Both the position numbers and the translations under genes were made by a program. Under the pieces are notes generated by a model. The model made no database searches. It had not been told where the DNA came from and was given only the letters and a program-made list of their open reading frames with translations. 60,049 nt of DNA from Nevskia sp. (GTDB taxonomy: Bacteria > Pseudomonadota > Gammaproteobacteria > Nevskiales > Nevskiaceae): positions 1 through 60,049 of the forward strand of contig JARLJS010000122.1 of NCBI GenBank assembly GCA_031291075.1, read 5' to 3'. Positions 31,009 to 39,015 of the stretch are shown here, one piece after another (the stretch's first letter is position 1; every line of letters starts with the position of its first letter).

Positions 31009-31067
31009 GCTTGGCTCATTTTCTCGTTTCTGGATTGTGCACGGGCGCCCCCGGCGGTGATGCTGAC

Positions 31068-31096
31068 TGACAATTTATGTCAGTTTCTTACTGACA
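31068..31096. promoter_or_regulatory. TGTCA/TGACA inverted-repeat sites upstream of pilA
   Basis: Two nested palindromes share a half site: TGACA-ATTTA-TGTCA (31068-31082) and TGTCAG-7 nt-CTGACA (31078-31096). They lie about 60-90 nt upstream of the sigma-54-like promoter, where an enhancer-binding protein would sit. PilR in Pseudomonas recognises repeated (C/G)TGTC sites, so these are candidate PilR sites. The activator identity is inference. Confidence 0.5.
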
Positions 31097-31157
31097 GAAG
31101 GCGCCACAATGATCCCGCTTTCAATATTATGTTATTGATTTTAAATGTATTTATATT

Positions 31158-31173
31158 AGGCACAAAGGCTGCT
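31158..31173 (+). promoter_or_regulatory. Sigma-54 (-24/-12) promoter of pilA
   Basis: AGGCAC-AAAGG-CTGCT keeps the invariant GG and GC dinucleotides with the correct 10-nt spacing of the TGGCAC-N5-TTGC consensus. It ends about 72 nt before the pilA ATG. RpoN-dependent transcription of the major pilin is well known in Pseudomonas. Confidence 0.65.
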
Positions 31174-31245
31174 TCTGGATATGTTGGCGGTGCGGACCGC
31201 AAAGGAATTCAAAGTTTACGCAAGCAATCTACGGAGTGAAGGACC

Positions 31246-31716
31246 ATGAAAACGATGCAAAAGGGTTTTACGCTGATCGAACTGATGATCGTGGTAGCGA
31301 TCATCGGTATTCTGGCGGCCATCGCCATCCCCGCTTACCAGGATTACACGATCCGTTCCGAGGTGTCGGAAGGTGCGATCCTGGCTGACGGCGTGAAGAC
31401 GGCGATGACCGAGTACTACAACAACTACGGCAAGTTCCCGTCCACCAACACCAGCGCGGGCCTGGAGGCCAAGACTTCGATCGTCGGCAAGTATGTGAGC
31501 CAGCTGGACGTGGGCGTGATCCCGGGCAAGGCCGTGGTGACCTTCGGCGGCAACCAGGTCAACGCCAAGGTGTTCGGCGACGTGCTGGCCTTCTCGGCCG
31601 CCGCCTCCAGCACCCAGGGCAGCATCCTGTGGAACTGCAAGGCCAGCCAGTCGGGTACCGCCCCGACCGGCACCTACGTTCCCAACAAGTACCTGCCGTC
31701 TGCCTGCCGTTCCTAA
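31246..31716 (+). CDS. pilA: Type IV major pilin
   Basis: 156 aa. The class IVa leader MKTMQKG is cleaved before [20 protein letters not shown] by the prepilin peptidase PilD (encoded at 55.0 kb), leaving mature Phe1 and Glu5. The C-terminal disulfide loop is Cys131 to Cys154, and the protein ends ACRS. The loop is Ser/Thr-rich ([13 protein letters not shown]). A final Ser just after the loop Cys recalls Pseudomonas group I pilins glycosylated at that residue. GAAGGACC precedes the ATG. A sigma-54-type promoter lies upstream and a strong terminator downstream. The pilin polymerises into pili for twitching, adhesion or DNA uptake. Confidence 0.95.
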   Translation: MKTMQKGFTLIELMIVVAIIGILAAIAIPAYQDYTIRSEVSEGAILADGVKTAMTEYYNNYGKFPSTNTSAGLEAKTSIVGKYVSQLDVGVIPGKAVVTFGGNQVNAKVFGDVLAFSAAASSTQGSILWNCKASQSGTAPTGTYVPNKYLPSACRS

Positions 31717-31731
31717 CGATCTGATCGTTGC

Positions 31732-31758
31732 AAAAGGGCCGCGCGAGCGGCCCTTTTT
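31732..31758 (+). terminator. Rho-independent terminator of pilA
   Basis: The stem GGGCCGC (31736-31742) pairs with GCGGCCC (31747-31753) around a 4-nt loop, extended by AAAA/TTTT pairing and followed by TTTTTG. It starts 16 nt after the pilA stop, and its T-run ends 4 nt before the next gene's ATG. Confidence 0.92.
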
Positions 31759-31762
31759 GTTT

Positions 31763-33739
31763 ATGCACAAGTTTGCCGCGTGCGCCGCCGGGCTCGGCGC
31801 CATGCTACTGCTGGCCTGGTGGGCTTATGCGCCGGGCCTGCACGGCGCGTTCCTGTTCGACGACTTCAACAACCTGAGCCAGCTCGGCGCCTACGGCCGG
31901 GTCGACAATTTCCGCACGCTGTTGTTCTACCTCAGCTCCGGCAATGCCGATCCGGTTGGGCGGCCGCTGTCCCTCCTCAGCTTTCTCCTCGACGCCGACA
32001 ACTGGCCTGCAGCCCCGACGCCATTCAAGCACACCAACCTGCTGCTGCACCTCCTCAACGGCGTGCTGCTGGCGCTGCTGCTGCGGCGACTGGGGCGGCG
32101 CCTGGGCTGCAGTGAAGGGCGTGCGCTGGCGGCGGCGCTGCTCGGGGCTACGCTGTGGACGCTGCACCCCCTGCTGGTCTCGACCACGCTGTACGTGGTG
32201 CAGCGGGAAGCGATGCTGCCGGCCACGCTGACCTTGCTGGGCATGCTGCTGTGGTTGGATGGCGGCGAGCGCTTGCAGCAGGGACGTCGTTTCGCCTTGG
32301 CCCGCATGGTGGCCGGGGCCTGGGCTTGCACGGTGCTGGCAGTGCTGTGCAAGGCCAACGGCGTGCTATTGCCGCTGCTGCTGCTGGTGATGGAGTGGAC
32401 ACTGCCGGAGTGTGAACCACGGCCGGAACGAACCCTCGCCGTGCGTCGCAGCCGCATCGTCCTGCTGGTGATACCGAGCGCCCTGCTGGCGCTGTGGCTG
32501 CTGGCCAAACTGCCGGCGGCATTCACTGGTGAAACGTATGGCCGCCCCTGGACGGTAGGGCAAAGGCTGCTGACGGAGCCGCGCGTGCTGGCGAGCTACC
32601 TGTCCTCGCTGTGGCTGCCGCGAGCCAGCAATTCCAGCCTGTTCAACGACGCCTTCCGCCCCTCCACCGGCTGGCTGCAGCCCGCCGCCACCCTGCCCTG
32701 CCTGATCGGCGTGCTGGCTCTGCTCGGCGCGGGCTTGGCCCTGCGCCGGCGCCATCCCGCGCTGTCATTCGCCATCCTGTTCTATTTCGCCGGTCAGTTG
32801 CTGGAAAGCACCGTCATCCAGCTCGAACTCTATTTCGAGCATCGCAATTACCTGCCGGCGCTGCCGATGTTCTGGCCGCTGGCGCTGTGGCTCACGGGCA
32901 GCGGCGGCCTGATCGCGGTGCGCCGCGGCTTGGCGATGCTGCTGCCGCTGCTGCTGGCCGGGCTGTGCCATTCGCGTGCCGTGTTGTGGGGCGCGCCCTA
33001 CGAGCAGGCGCTGCTGCTGGCGGCGAGCGACGCCGCCTCGCCGCGCGCCCAGGCCAACGCGGCTTCCTACGAGGTGGCGCACGGCCGCGCGGGACTGGCG
33101 GTGAAGCGGCTGACCGAGGCCACCGCACGCAAACCAGACGAGGCGCAACTCGCGCTGAACCTGGTCAGCGCCGAATGCGCTGCCGGCGGCGCCACGCCGG
33201 CGGCTCTCGAAGCCGCCCGCTACGCGTTGTCCCACAACGTCGAACAGGCCGAGCTGGTGCAGCGCTGGCTGGTCGGCTCGATCGCGCTCGCGGCCCGCGG
33301 CGGTTGCCGCGGCCTGGACCTGGACACGATCGCCAGCCTGGTCGCATCGATGCGCGCCAACCCCCACTACTCCAAGGGCGCCGGCCACAGCCGCGACGTG
33401 GAGGAACTGGAAGCACGCTTGTCGCTTGCCCACGGCGACGGTCAGGCCGCGCTGCGCCACCTCGACGCCGGCCTCAGGCTGTCCCCGACACCCGACGGAG
33501 CGCTGGTGGATGCGGCGCTGCTGGGCTCGGCCGGCTTTCCCGCCCTGGGACTGCAGCACCTGGACCTGTACCGGACACTCCCACCGGCCTACCGTGGCCT
33601 GCATGGCATGCCGGCCCTGCACCTGTGGCTGCTCGAGCGCGGCGGCTACTGGACCGCCGAGTTCCGGCACATGGAAAATCAGCTGCGGCAGGACGCCGCC
33701 GACCAGCCCCCCCATCCCAGCCGCCCCCCCTCATCGTGA
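31763..33739 (+). CDS. TMTC-like GT-C membrane glycosyltransferase, first of a tandem pair
   Basis: 658 aa: about ten transmembrane helices, then a ~200-aa helical soluble C-terminus with weak tetratricopeptide-like character. After the first helix comes FLFDDFNNL, then GRPLSLLSFLL, FKHTNLLLHLLNG, YVVQREAMLPATL and CKANGVLLP. This order matches eukaryotic TMTC O-mannosyltransferases and related bacterial TPR membrane proteins. The acidic pair DD is the likely catalytic site, using a lipid-linked sugar on the periplasmic side. Position right after pilA suggests pilin glycosylation; specificity is unknown. The ATG abuts the pilA terminator and has no Shine-Dalgarno, so expression probably depends on read-through. 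A downstream ATG at 31802 is a weaker alternative. Confidence 0.72.
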   Translation: MHKFAACAAGLGAMLLLAWWAYAPGLHGAFLFDDFNNLSQLGAYGRVDNFRTLLFYLSSGNADPVGRPLSLLSFLLDADNWPAAPTPFKHTNLLLHLLNGVLLALLLRRLGRRLGCSEGRALAAALLGATLWTLHPLLVSTTLYVVQREAMLPATLTLLGMLLWLDGGERLQQGRRFALARMVAGAWACTVLAVLCKANGVLLPLLLLVMEWTLPECEPRPERTLAVRRSRIVLLVIPSALLALWLLAKLPAAFTGETYGRPWTVGQRLLTEPRVLASYLSSLWLPRASNSSLFNDAFRPSTGWLQPAATLPCLIGVLALLGAGLALRRRHPALSFAILFYFAGQLLESTVIQLELYFEHRNYLPALPMFWPLALWLTGSGGLIAVRRGLAMLLPLLLAGLCHSRAVLWGAPYEQALLLAASDAASPRAQANAASYEVAHGRAGLAVKRLTEATARKPDEAQLALNLVSAECAAGGATPAALEAARYALSHNVEQAELVQRWLVGSIALAARGGCRGLDLDTIASLVASMRANPHYSKGAGHSRDVEELEARLSLAHGDGQAALRHLDAGLRLSPTPDGALVDAALLGSAGFPALGLQHLDLYRTLPPAYRGLHGMPALHLWLLERGGYWTAEFRHMENQLRQDAADQPPHPSRPPSS

Positions 33740-35658
33740 GCACAGCGCGCGCCAGACCTTGGTTCTCGTCCCCCGCCGCATTGCTGCTCGCGGTGTTGAC
33801 GCTGACCGCCTGCGTGTACTGGCCCGGCCTGTCGGGCGGCTACCTGTTCGACGATTTCCCCAACATCGTCGAAAACGACGCCGTGCACGTCACCACTCTG
33901 GAGGCGCGCGACTGGCAGCAGGCGGCGCTGGCCTCGCCATCGGCGGACCTGCGCCGGCCGCTGGCGATGCTGAGCTACGCCGCCAACTACTATTTCACCG
34001 GCTCCGACCCGCGGCCGATGAAGCTGTGCAACCTGGCGATCCACCTGCTCAACGGCCTGCTGCTGTGGGCGGTGCTGGGCAAGGTGCTGCGGCTGTGGAA
34101 CGAACGGCGCGCGCAGCCGCTGCCGCAGTCCACCCTGCACAACGCGGCGCTCGGGCTGACCGCCGCCTGGCTCTTGTGCCCGATCAACATAAGCTCGGTG
34201 CTGTACGTGGTACAGCGCATGGAGAGCCTGGCGCAGGTGTTCGTGCTGGCCGGCCTATTGGTTTACCTGCACGGGCGCGAGCGGATGCTGCGCGGCCAGA
34301 CCGGCGTGCTGCGCTGCGCTGCGGGCCTGGCGCTCGGCGCCGTGCTCGGGCTCGGCTGCAAAGAGTCATCGGTACTGCTGCCGGTGTACGCCTTCCTGCT
34401 CGAATTGACGCTGTTGCGCTTCGCCGGCGCCGAACCCGGCGCCGGCCGCAAGCTATGGACGATATACGTCCTGCTGCTGTTCCTGCCCACGGCGGCCGGA
34501 CTGGCTTGGCTGCTGCCGCGCACGCTGCCGGCCGCCGCTTATGCCAGCCGCCCCTTCACGCTCGAACAGCGGCTGCTGACCGAAACCCGCATCCTGCTCG
34601 ACTACGTGCGCTGGACCTTGCTGCCGCTGCCGCAGCAGCTTGGCTTCTACCATGACGATATCGCGCTGTCGCGCGGCTGGCTGAGTCCGCCGGCGACGCT
34701 GGCCAGCGCGCTGCTGATCGGCGCGAGCTGGATGGCGGCGGCGATCTGTCGGCGCCGGCTGCCGCTGCTGGCGCTCGGCATCGGCTGGTACTTCGCGGCG
34801 CACCTGCTCACCGCCACCGTCATCCCGCTGGAGCTGGTGTTCGAGCACCGCAACTACTTCGCCTCGGTCGGCCTGCTGTTGGCTGCCGGCGCGTTGATCC
34901 TGGAGATTCCCCCCGGGCTGCCGTTGCTGCGCTGGAGCATCCCGCTGCTGGGACTGACCCTGTTCGCGACGGGCACCGTCGCACGCTCGATTGCCTGGGG
35001 CAACCCGGTGCGCTTCGCCTACGGCGAGGCGCTGGAACATCCTGCTTCGCCGCGTGCCAACTACGAACTCGGCCGCACCCTCGCGATAACCTCGGGCTAC
35101 CGCCCCGATTCCAAGCTGATCACGCCGGCGCTGCAAGCGTTCGAGCGCGCATCGCGGCTCTCCGGCGGCGACGCCTCGTCGCTGGCCGGCATGATCATCG
35201 TCGCCAGCCACATGCACCAGCCGGTGCCGGCGGAATGGTGGCAGGAGCTGTCGAGGCGGTTGGCCGCGCAACCACCTTCGGCGGAGGACATCTCAGGCCT
35301 GCTGTCGCTGTCCGAGTGCCAGCGCAAGGGCGACTGCGACGCCAACCCGCAGCCGCTGCTTTCGGCGTTCCTCGCCGCCCTCGGCCACCCCCATCCGTCG
35401 GCCCGGCTGCTGGGCATCTATGGCGGCTTCGCCGCCAACCAGCTCGGCGACTACACCCTGGCCGAGCGCTCGTTCGCGGAAGCCGCGACGATGTCGCCGC
35501 GAAGCGCCGGGTTCCGCCTCGACCTCGCGCGCGTGCTGCTGCTGGAAGGCAAGCAAGCCCAGGCCCTGCAGGCGTTGGATGCGCTCGACCCCCGCTCGCT
35601 CAGCCGCGACGAAGAGCAACAGGTGAAGCGGATCCGCAGCGGTGCCGGCCCTCACTGA
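33736..35658 (+). CDS. TMTC-like GT-C membrane glycosyltransferase, second of a tandem pair
   Basis: 640 aa, paralogous to the preceding gene along its whole length: GGYLFDDFPNI after the first helix, RRPLAMLSYAANYY, MKLCNLAIHLLNG, YVVQRMESLAQVF, CKESSVLLP, and VIPLELVFEHRNYF matching VIQLELYFEHRNYL. The C-terminal ~200 residues have TPR-like helices (NYELGRTLA, LGDYTLAERSFAEAA, LARVLLLEGKQAQALQAL). The GTG start overlaps the previous stop (GTGA), so the two are translationally coupled. Two adjacent paralogues may add different sugars or use different acceptors. Function is inferred from GT-C family resemblance and pilA proximity. Confidence 0.72.
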   Translation: MSTARARPWFSSPAALLLAVLTLTACVYWPGLSGGYLFDDFPNIVENDAVHVTTLEARDWQQAALASPSADLRRPLAMLSYAANYYFTGSDPRPMKLCNLAIHLLNGLLLWAVLGKVLRLWNERRAQPLPQSTLHNAALGLTAAWLLCPINISSVLYVVQRMESLAQVFVLAGLLVYLHGRERMLRGQTGVLRCAAGLALGAVLGLGCKESSVLLPVYAFLLELTLLRFAGAEPGAGRKLWTIYVLLLFLPTAAGLAWLLPRTLPAAAYASRPFTLEQRLLTETRILLDYVRWTLLPLPQQLGFYHDDIALSRGWLSPPATLASALLIGASWMAAAICRRRLPLLALGIGWYFAAHLLTATVIPLELVFEHRNYFASVGLLLAAGALILEIPPGLPLLRWSIPLLGLTLFATGTVARSIAWGNPVRFAYGEALEHPASPRANYELGRTLAITSGYRPDSKLITPALQAFERASRLSGGDASSLAGMIIVASHMHQPVPAEWWQELSRRLAAQPPSAEDISGLLSLSECQRKGDCDANPQPLLSAFLAALGHPHPSARLLGIYGGFAANQLGDYTLAERSFAEAATMSPRSAGFRLDLARVLLLEGKQAQALQALDALDPRSLSRDEEQQVKRIRSGAGPH

Positions 35659-36557
35659 TGGATACCCTGCCGTTCGTGGTGATCCCGGTCTTCAACGGCT
35701 GGGAACAGACCCGCCGCTGCCTGCTGGCGCTGCGCGCCAGCGCCGGTCTGCTGCACGTGATCGTGGTCGACCACGGCTCCAGCGATGCGACCAGGACGGA
35801 GCTGCCGCTGCAGTTTCCCGAGGTCCGCATCGTGTGTGGCGACAGCAGCCTGTGGTGGACCGGGGCCACCAACCTGGGCATCCGCGCCGCGCTGGCCGCC
35901 GGGGCGGAACTGGTAATGCTGCTGAACAACGACTGCTACCTCGAGCGGGATGCGGTGGAGCACCTGTTGCGACACCACCGCCACCGCCCCGACGCCATCA
36001 TCGCGCCGCGCCAGTGCGACGAAAGGGGCGGTGACGCCGCGGTCGAACGCATGGCGAGCTGCCTGCTGCTCGGCTTTTCCAACCTGCGCCTGCCCCGCGC
36101 CCTGGCACCGCGGCCGGACGCGGACGGCCTGATCCCGGTGCGGCTGATCGGCGGCGGCCGCGGCGTGCTCATCCCCGCCGCGGTGTTGCAGCGGGTGGGG
36201 CTGTTCGACCAGGAGCGGCTGCCGCACTATGCCGCCGACAACGACTTCTATTTCCGTTGCCGCAAGCTGGGCGTCCCGCTGCTGATAGCCGGCGATGCCT
36301 GGGTGACCGTCGACTCCGCCCGCACCTCGCTGGCCGCGGCGGGCGCCCCGCACAGTTTGGCGGAGCTGCGCCGCCTGCTGTCCGAGCCGCGCTCGCACCG
36401 CAATCTCGACGCCCAGAGCGCCCTGTTCCGCAAGCACTATCCGATCCCGGGCCTGTACCGCGTGGGCGTGTTCCTGTTCGTGCTGCGCTACCTGCTGCTG
36501 TCGCTGGGCCGGCGCCTGTCCGGGCGCGCGGCAGGCGGCGCCGGACCGGCGACTTAG
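35658..36557 (+). CDS. GT2-family glycosyltransferase
   Basis: 299 aa cytoplasmic GT-A enzyme. The start FVVIPVFNGWEQTRRCLLAL, IVVDHGSSDATR, and LWWTGATNLGIRAALAAGAELVMLLNNDCYLE resemble rhamnosyltransferase-type GT2 enzymes, in which NND takes the DxD role. The tail has a hydrophobic stretch (YRVGVFLFVLRYLLLSLG) that may bind the membrane. The ATG overlaps the previous stop by one base (TGATG). It probably adds a sugar to a lipid-linked intermediate in the cluster's glycan. Donor and acceptor are unknown. Confidence 0.82.
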   Translation: MDTLPFVVIPVFNGWEQTRRCLLALRASAGLLHVIVVDHGSSDATRTELPLQFPEVRIVCGDSSLWWTGATNLGIRAALAAGAELVMLLNNDCYLERDAVEHLLRHHRHRPDAIIAPRQCDERGGDAAVERMASCLLLGFSNLRLPRALAPRPDADGLIPVRLIGGGRGVLIPAAVLQRVGLFDQERLPHYAADNDFYFRCRKLGVPLLIAGDAWVTVDSARTSLAAAGAPHSLAELRRLLSEPRSHRNLDAQSALFRKHYPIPGLYRVGVFLFVLRYLLLSLGRRLSGRAAGGAGPAT

Positions 36558-36630
36558 ACGGCGGGCGGGGCGCCCCTTTAATATGGCCACATCACCCGAA
36601 CCGGATTCCGAAGGACACTACCGCCGCACA

Positions 36631-36870
36631 ATGAACGCCACGGACAAGCTTCGCGCCGCCTTTGCGCGCGCGCTCTACATCGATTCCGGCAGGATCGCGG
36701 ACGAACTGGCCTACAACAGCATCCCGGAATGGGATTCGGTCGCCCACATGGCCCTGGTAGCCGAGCTGGAGCGGACCTTCGACGTAATGCTGGACACCGA
36801 CGATATCATCGACATGAGCTCCTTCGGCCGCGCCAGGCAGATCCTGGCCAAGCACGGCGTCGAGTTCTGA
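36631..36870 (+). CDS. Acyl carrier protein
   Basis: 79 aa, the standard ACP size. The 4'-phosphopantetheine attachment Ser is Ser36 in EWDSVAHMALV, the same position as in classical ACPs, followed by LERTFDVMLDTDDI, an acidic helix II region. It differs from housekeeping ACPs, whose motif is DSL, and no fab genes flank it, so it is a dedicated carrier for the genes that follow. An ATG at 36583 would add 16 residues without family support. The gap to the SDR gene is 8 nt. It is the presumed carrier of the acyl chain handled by the next four enzymes. Confidence 0.85.
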   Translation: MNATDKLRAAFARALYIDSGRIADELAYNSIPEWDSVAHMALVAELERTFDVMLDTDDIIDMSSFGRARQILAKHGVEF

Positions 36871-36878
36871 GACCGGCC

Positions 36879-37625
36879 ATGCTGCTGCAAGGGAAGGTGG
36901 CGCTGGTGACAGGAGCCGGCCGCGGCATCGGGCTGACCACCGCGGCCGTGCTCGCACGCGAGGGCGCGCACGTGGTGGTCACCGGCCGCGACCAGGCCCA
37001 GCTCGACGGCGCCTGCGCAGGCATCGCGGCCGAACAGCCGGCGGCGCAGCTGACCCCGCTGGTGTGCGACGTATCCCGGCCGGACAGTGTGCGCGACACC
37101 TTCCAGGCGGTGTTCAAGCTGACCCGCAAGCTCGACGTGCTGGTGTCCAACGCCGGCGTACTCGACGACGCCCTCATCGGTATGGTGACCGAGGCGCAGA
37201 TCCGGCGCGTGTTCGAAACCAATACCTTCGGCGTGTTGTATTGCGCGCAGTACGCCAGCCGCCTGATGCAGCGCGCGGGCGGCGGCAGCATCGTCAACCT
37301 GGCCTCGATCATCGGCGTCACCGGCAACGTCGGGCAGGCCGTATATGCAGGCAGCAAGGCTGCCGTCATCGGCATCACCCGTTCGCTCGCCAAGGAACTG
37401 GCACCACAGAACATCAGGGTCAACGCCATCGCGCCGGGTTTCATCGACACCGGCATGGCTCGCTCGATCGGGCCGGACAAGTTCACCGAGCGCGTCGCTT
37501 CGATCAAACTCGGACGGATCGGCACTCCGGAGGAGGTGGCCAGGGTGGCGCTGTTCCTGGCCTCGGAGCTTTCCTCGTATGTCACCGGTCAGGTCATCGG
37601 GGTCGACGGAGGCATGCTGATTTGA
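36879..37625 (+). CDS. SDR-family oxidoreductase, FabG-like
   Basis: 248 aa short-chain dehydrogenase. The cofactor loop is TGAGRGIG (residues 10-17), SNAGV follows near 90, and the catalytic set is Ser near 142 with Tyr156 and Lys160 in VYAGSKAA. The tail VTGQVIGVDGGM is typical of 3-oxoacyl-ACP reductases. Beside a dedicated ACP it most likely reduces a ketoacyl group on that carrier, although it could act on another carbonyl. The stop overlaps the TTG start of the ligase gene by 4 nt. Confidence 0.85.
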   Translation: MLLQGKVALVTGAGRGIGLTTAAVLAREGAHVVVTGRDQAQLDGACAGIAAEQPAAQLTPLVCDVSRPDSVRDTFQAVFKLTRKLDVLVSNAGVLDDALIGMVTEAQIRRVFETNTFGVLYCAQYASRLMQRAGGGSIVNLASIIGVTGNVGQAVYAGSKAAVIGITRSLAKELAPQNIRVNAIAPGFIDTGMARSIGPDKFTERVASIKLGRIGTPEEVARVALFLASELSSYVTGQVIGVDGGMLI

Positions 37626-39013
37626 GTTTTGCTACGCGCCTGGAGCAGTTCGCCGATCAGCCCGCGGTGATCGCAGACGACGGCTCGCGCCTGAGCTATG
37701 CCGGACTCGCGCAAGCCGCCGATCGCGTCTTCGCCTCGCCCGGGGCGCCGGCCGCGCCGCGCACGCTGATCGCGGTGGAATGCGACAACACTCTGCCGGC
37801 CCTGTGCGGCTATCTCGGCGCCCTGCGGGCGGGACATCCGGCGCTGCTGGTCGACGCGGGCCTGCCGGACGACCTGCGCCGGCACCTGTACCGGCACTAC
37901 CAGGTCGCCACCGTCTGGCAGGCCGGCGGCACCTGGGCCGGCCAGGGCTGCAGTCCGCCGCCGCTGCACGCTGAGCTGACGCTGCTGCTGTCCACCTCCG
38001 GCAGTACCGGCGCCGCCAAGCTGGTGCGGCTGAGCCTCCGCAACCTCCAGGCCAACGCCGATAGCATCGCCGCCTACCTGGAGCTGACGGCGGCGGAACG
38101 CCCGATCACCGCGCTGCCGATGCACTACTCGTTCGGCCTGTCGGTGATCAACAGCCATCTCGCCGTGGGCGCCACGCTGCTGCTCACCGCGCATTCCATC
38201 GCGGCACGGCCGTTCTGGGATTTCCTGCGTCAGCAGGAAGCCACCAGCTTCTCGGGCGTGCCGGAGATGTACCTGATGCTGCGCCGGCTGCGCTTCGAGC
38301 GCATGGCGCTGCCCTCGTTGCGCACGCTCACCCAGGCCGGCGGCCGCCTCGACGCCGAGCAGGTGCGCTGGTTCGCCGCGCTGTGTGCGGAGCGCGGCCA
38401 GCGATTCTTCGTGATGTACGGCCAGACCGAGGGCACCGCGCGCCTGGCCTATGTGCCGCACCAGCGGCTGCCGGAGAAAGCGTCCACCATCGGCATTGCC
38501 ATCCCGGGCGGCGCGTTCGAGCTGGTGGACGAAAGCGGCCATGCCATCGCCGGGGCGGGCACGCGCGGCGAGCTGGTCTACCGAGGGCCGAACGTGATGC
38601 TCGGCTACGCATCCTGCGCCGGGGACCTGGCGGCCGGGGACGCGCTGCACGGCGTGCTGCGCACCGGCGACATCGCCTGGCGCGACGACGACGGCTTCTA
38701 CAGCATCGCCGGACGCCTCAAGCGTTTCATCAAGATCTTCGGCAACCGCATCGGCCTCGACGAGGCGGAAGCGCTGCTGCGCGCGGCGGGGCACGACGTG
38801 GTGGTGACCGGGCGCGACGGGCTGCTCGCCATCGCGGTGAAGGACCCGCAGGCCGATGCCGAGCGGATCGCCACCGAGGCGTCGGCGCGCCTCCGTCTGC
38901 ACCGCTCGGCGATCCGGGCGGTGCACACGGCCGAGATCCCGCTGTCGGGCAACGGCAAGCCGCGCTACGAGGAGCTGCTGCGGGAGATCGCGCCTGCGGC
39001 GGAGGGCGGCTGA
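37622..39013 (+). CDS. Acyl-AMP ligase (ANL superfamily)
   Basis: 463 aa adenylate-forming enzyme. The P-loop LSTSGSTGAAKLV lies near residues 122-134, MYGQTEGTARL near 266 is the A5 region, GELVYRGPNVMLGY and RTGDIAWRDDDGFYSIAGRLKRFIK hold A7 and A8, and SGNGKPRY near the end has the A10 lysine. It is shorter than typical acyl-CoA synthetases. With an ACP gene just upstream it probably activates a carboxylic acid and loads it on that ACP or CoA. The TTG start overlaps the SDR stop (TTGA), so translation is coupled. The substrate is unknown. Confidence 0.83.
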   Translation: MSFATRLEQFADQPAVIADDGSRLSYAGLAQAADRVFASPGAPAAPRTLIAVECDNTLPALCGYLGALRAGHPALLVDAGLPDDLRRHLYRHYQVATVWQAGGTWAGQGCSPPPLHAELTLLLSTSGSTGAAKLVRLSLRNLQANADSIAAYLELTAAERPITALPMHYSFGLSVINSHLAVGATLLLTAHSIAARPFWDFLRQQEATSFSGVPEMYLMLRRLRFERMALPSLRTLTQAGGRLDAEQVRWFAALCAERGQRFFVMYGQTEGTARLAYVPHQRLPEKASTIGIAIPGGAFELVDESGHAIAGAGTRGELVYRGPNVMLGYASCAGDLAAGDALHGVLRTGDIAWRDDDGFYSIAGRLKRFIKIFGNRIGLDEAEALLRAAGHDVVVTGRDGLLAIAVKDPQADAERIATEASARLRLHRSAIRAVHTAEIPLSGNGKPRYEELLREIAPAAEGG

Positions 39014-39015
39014 GG

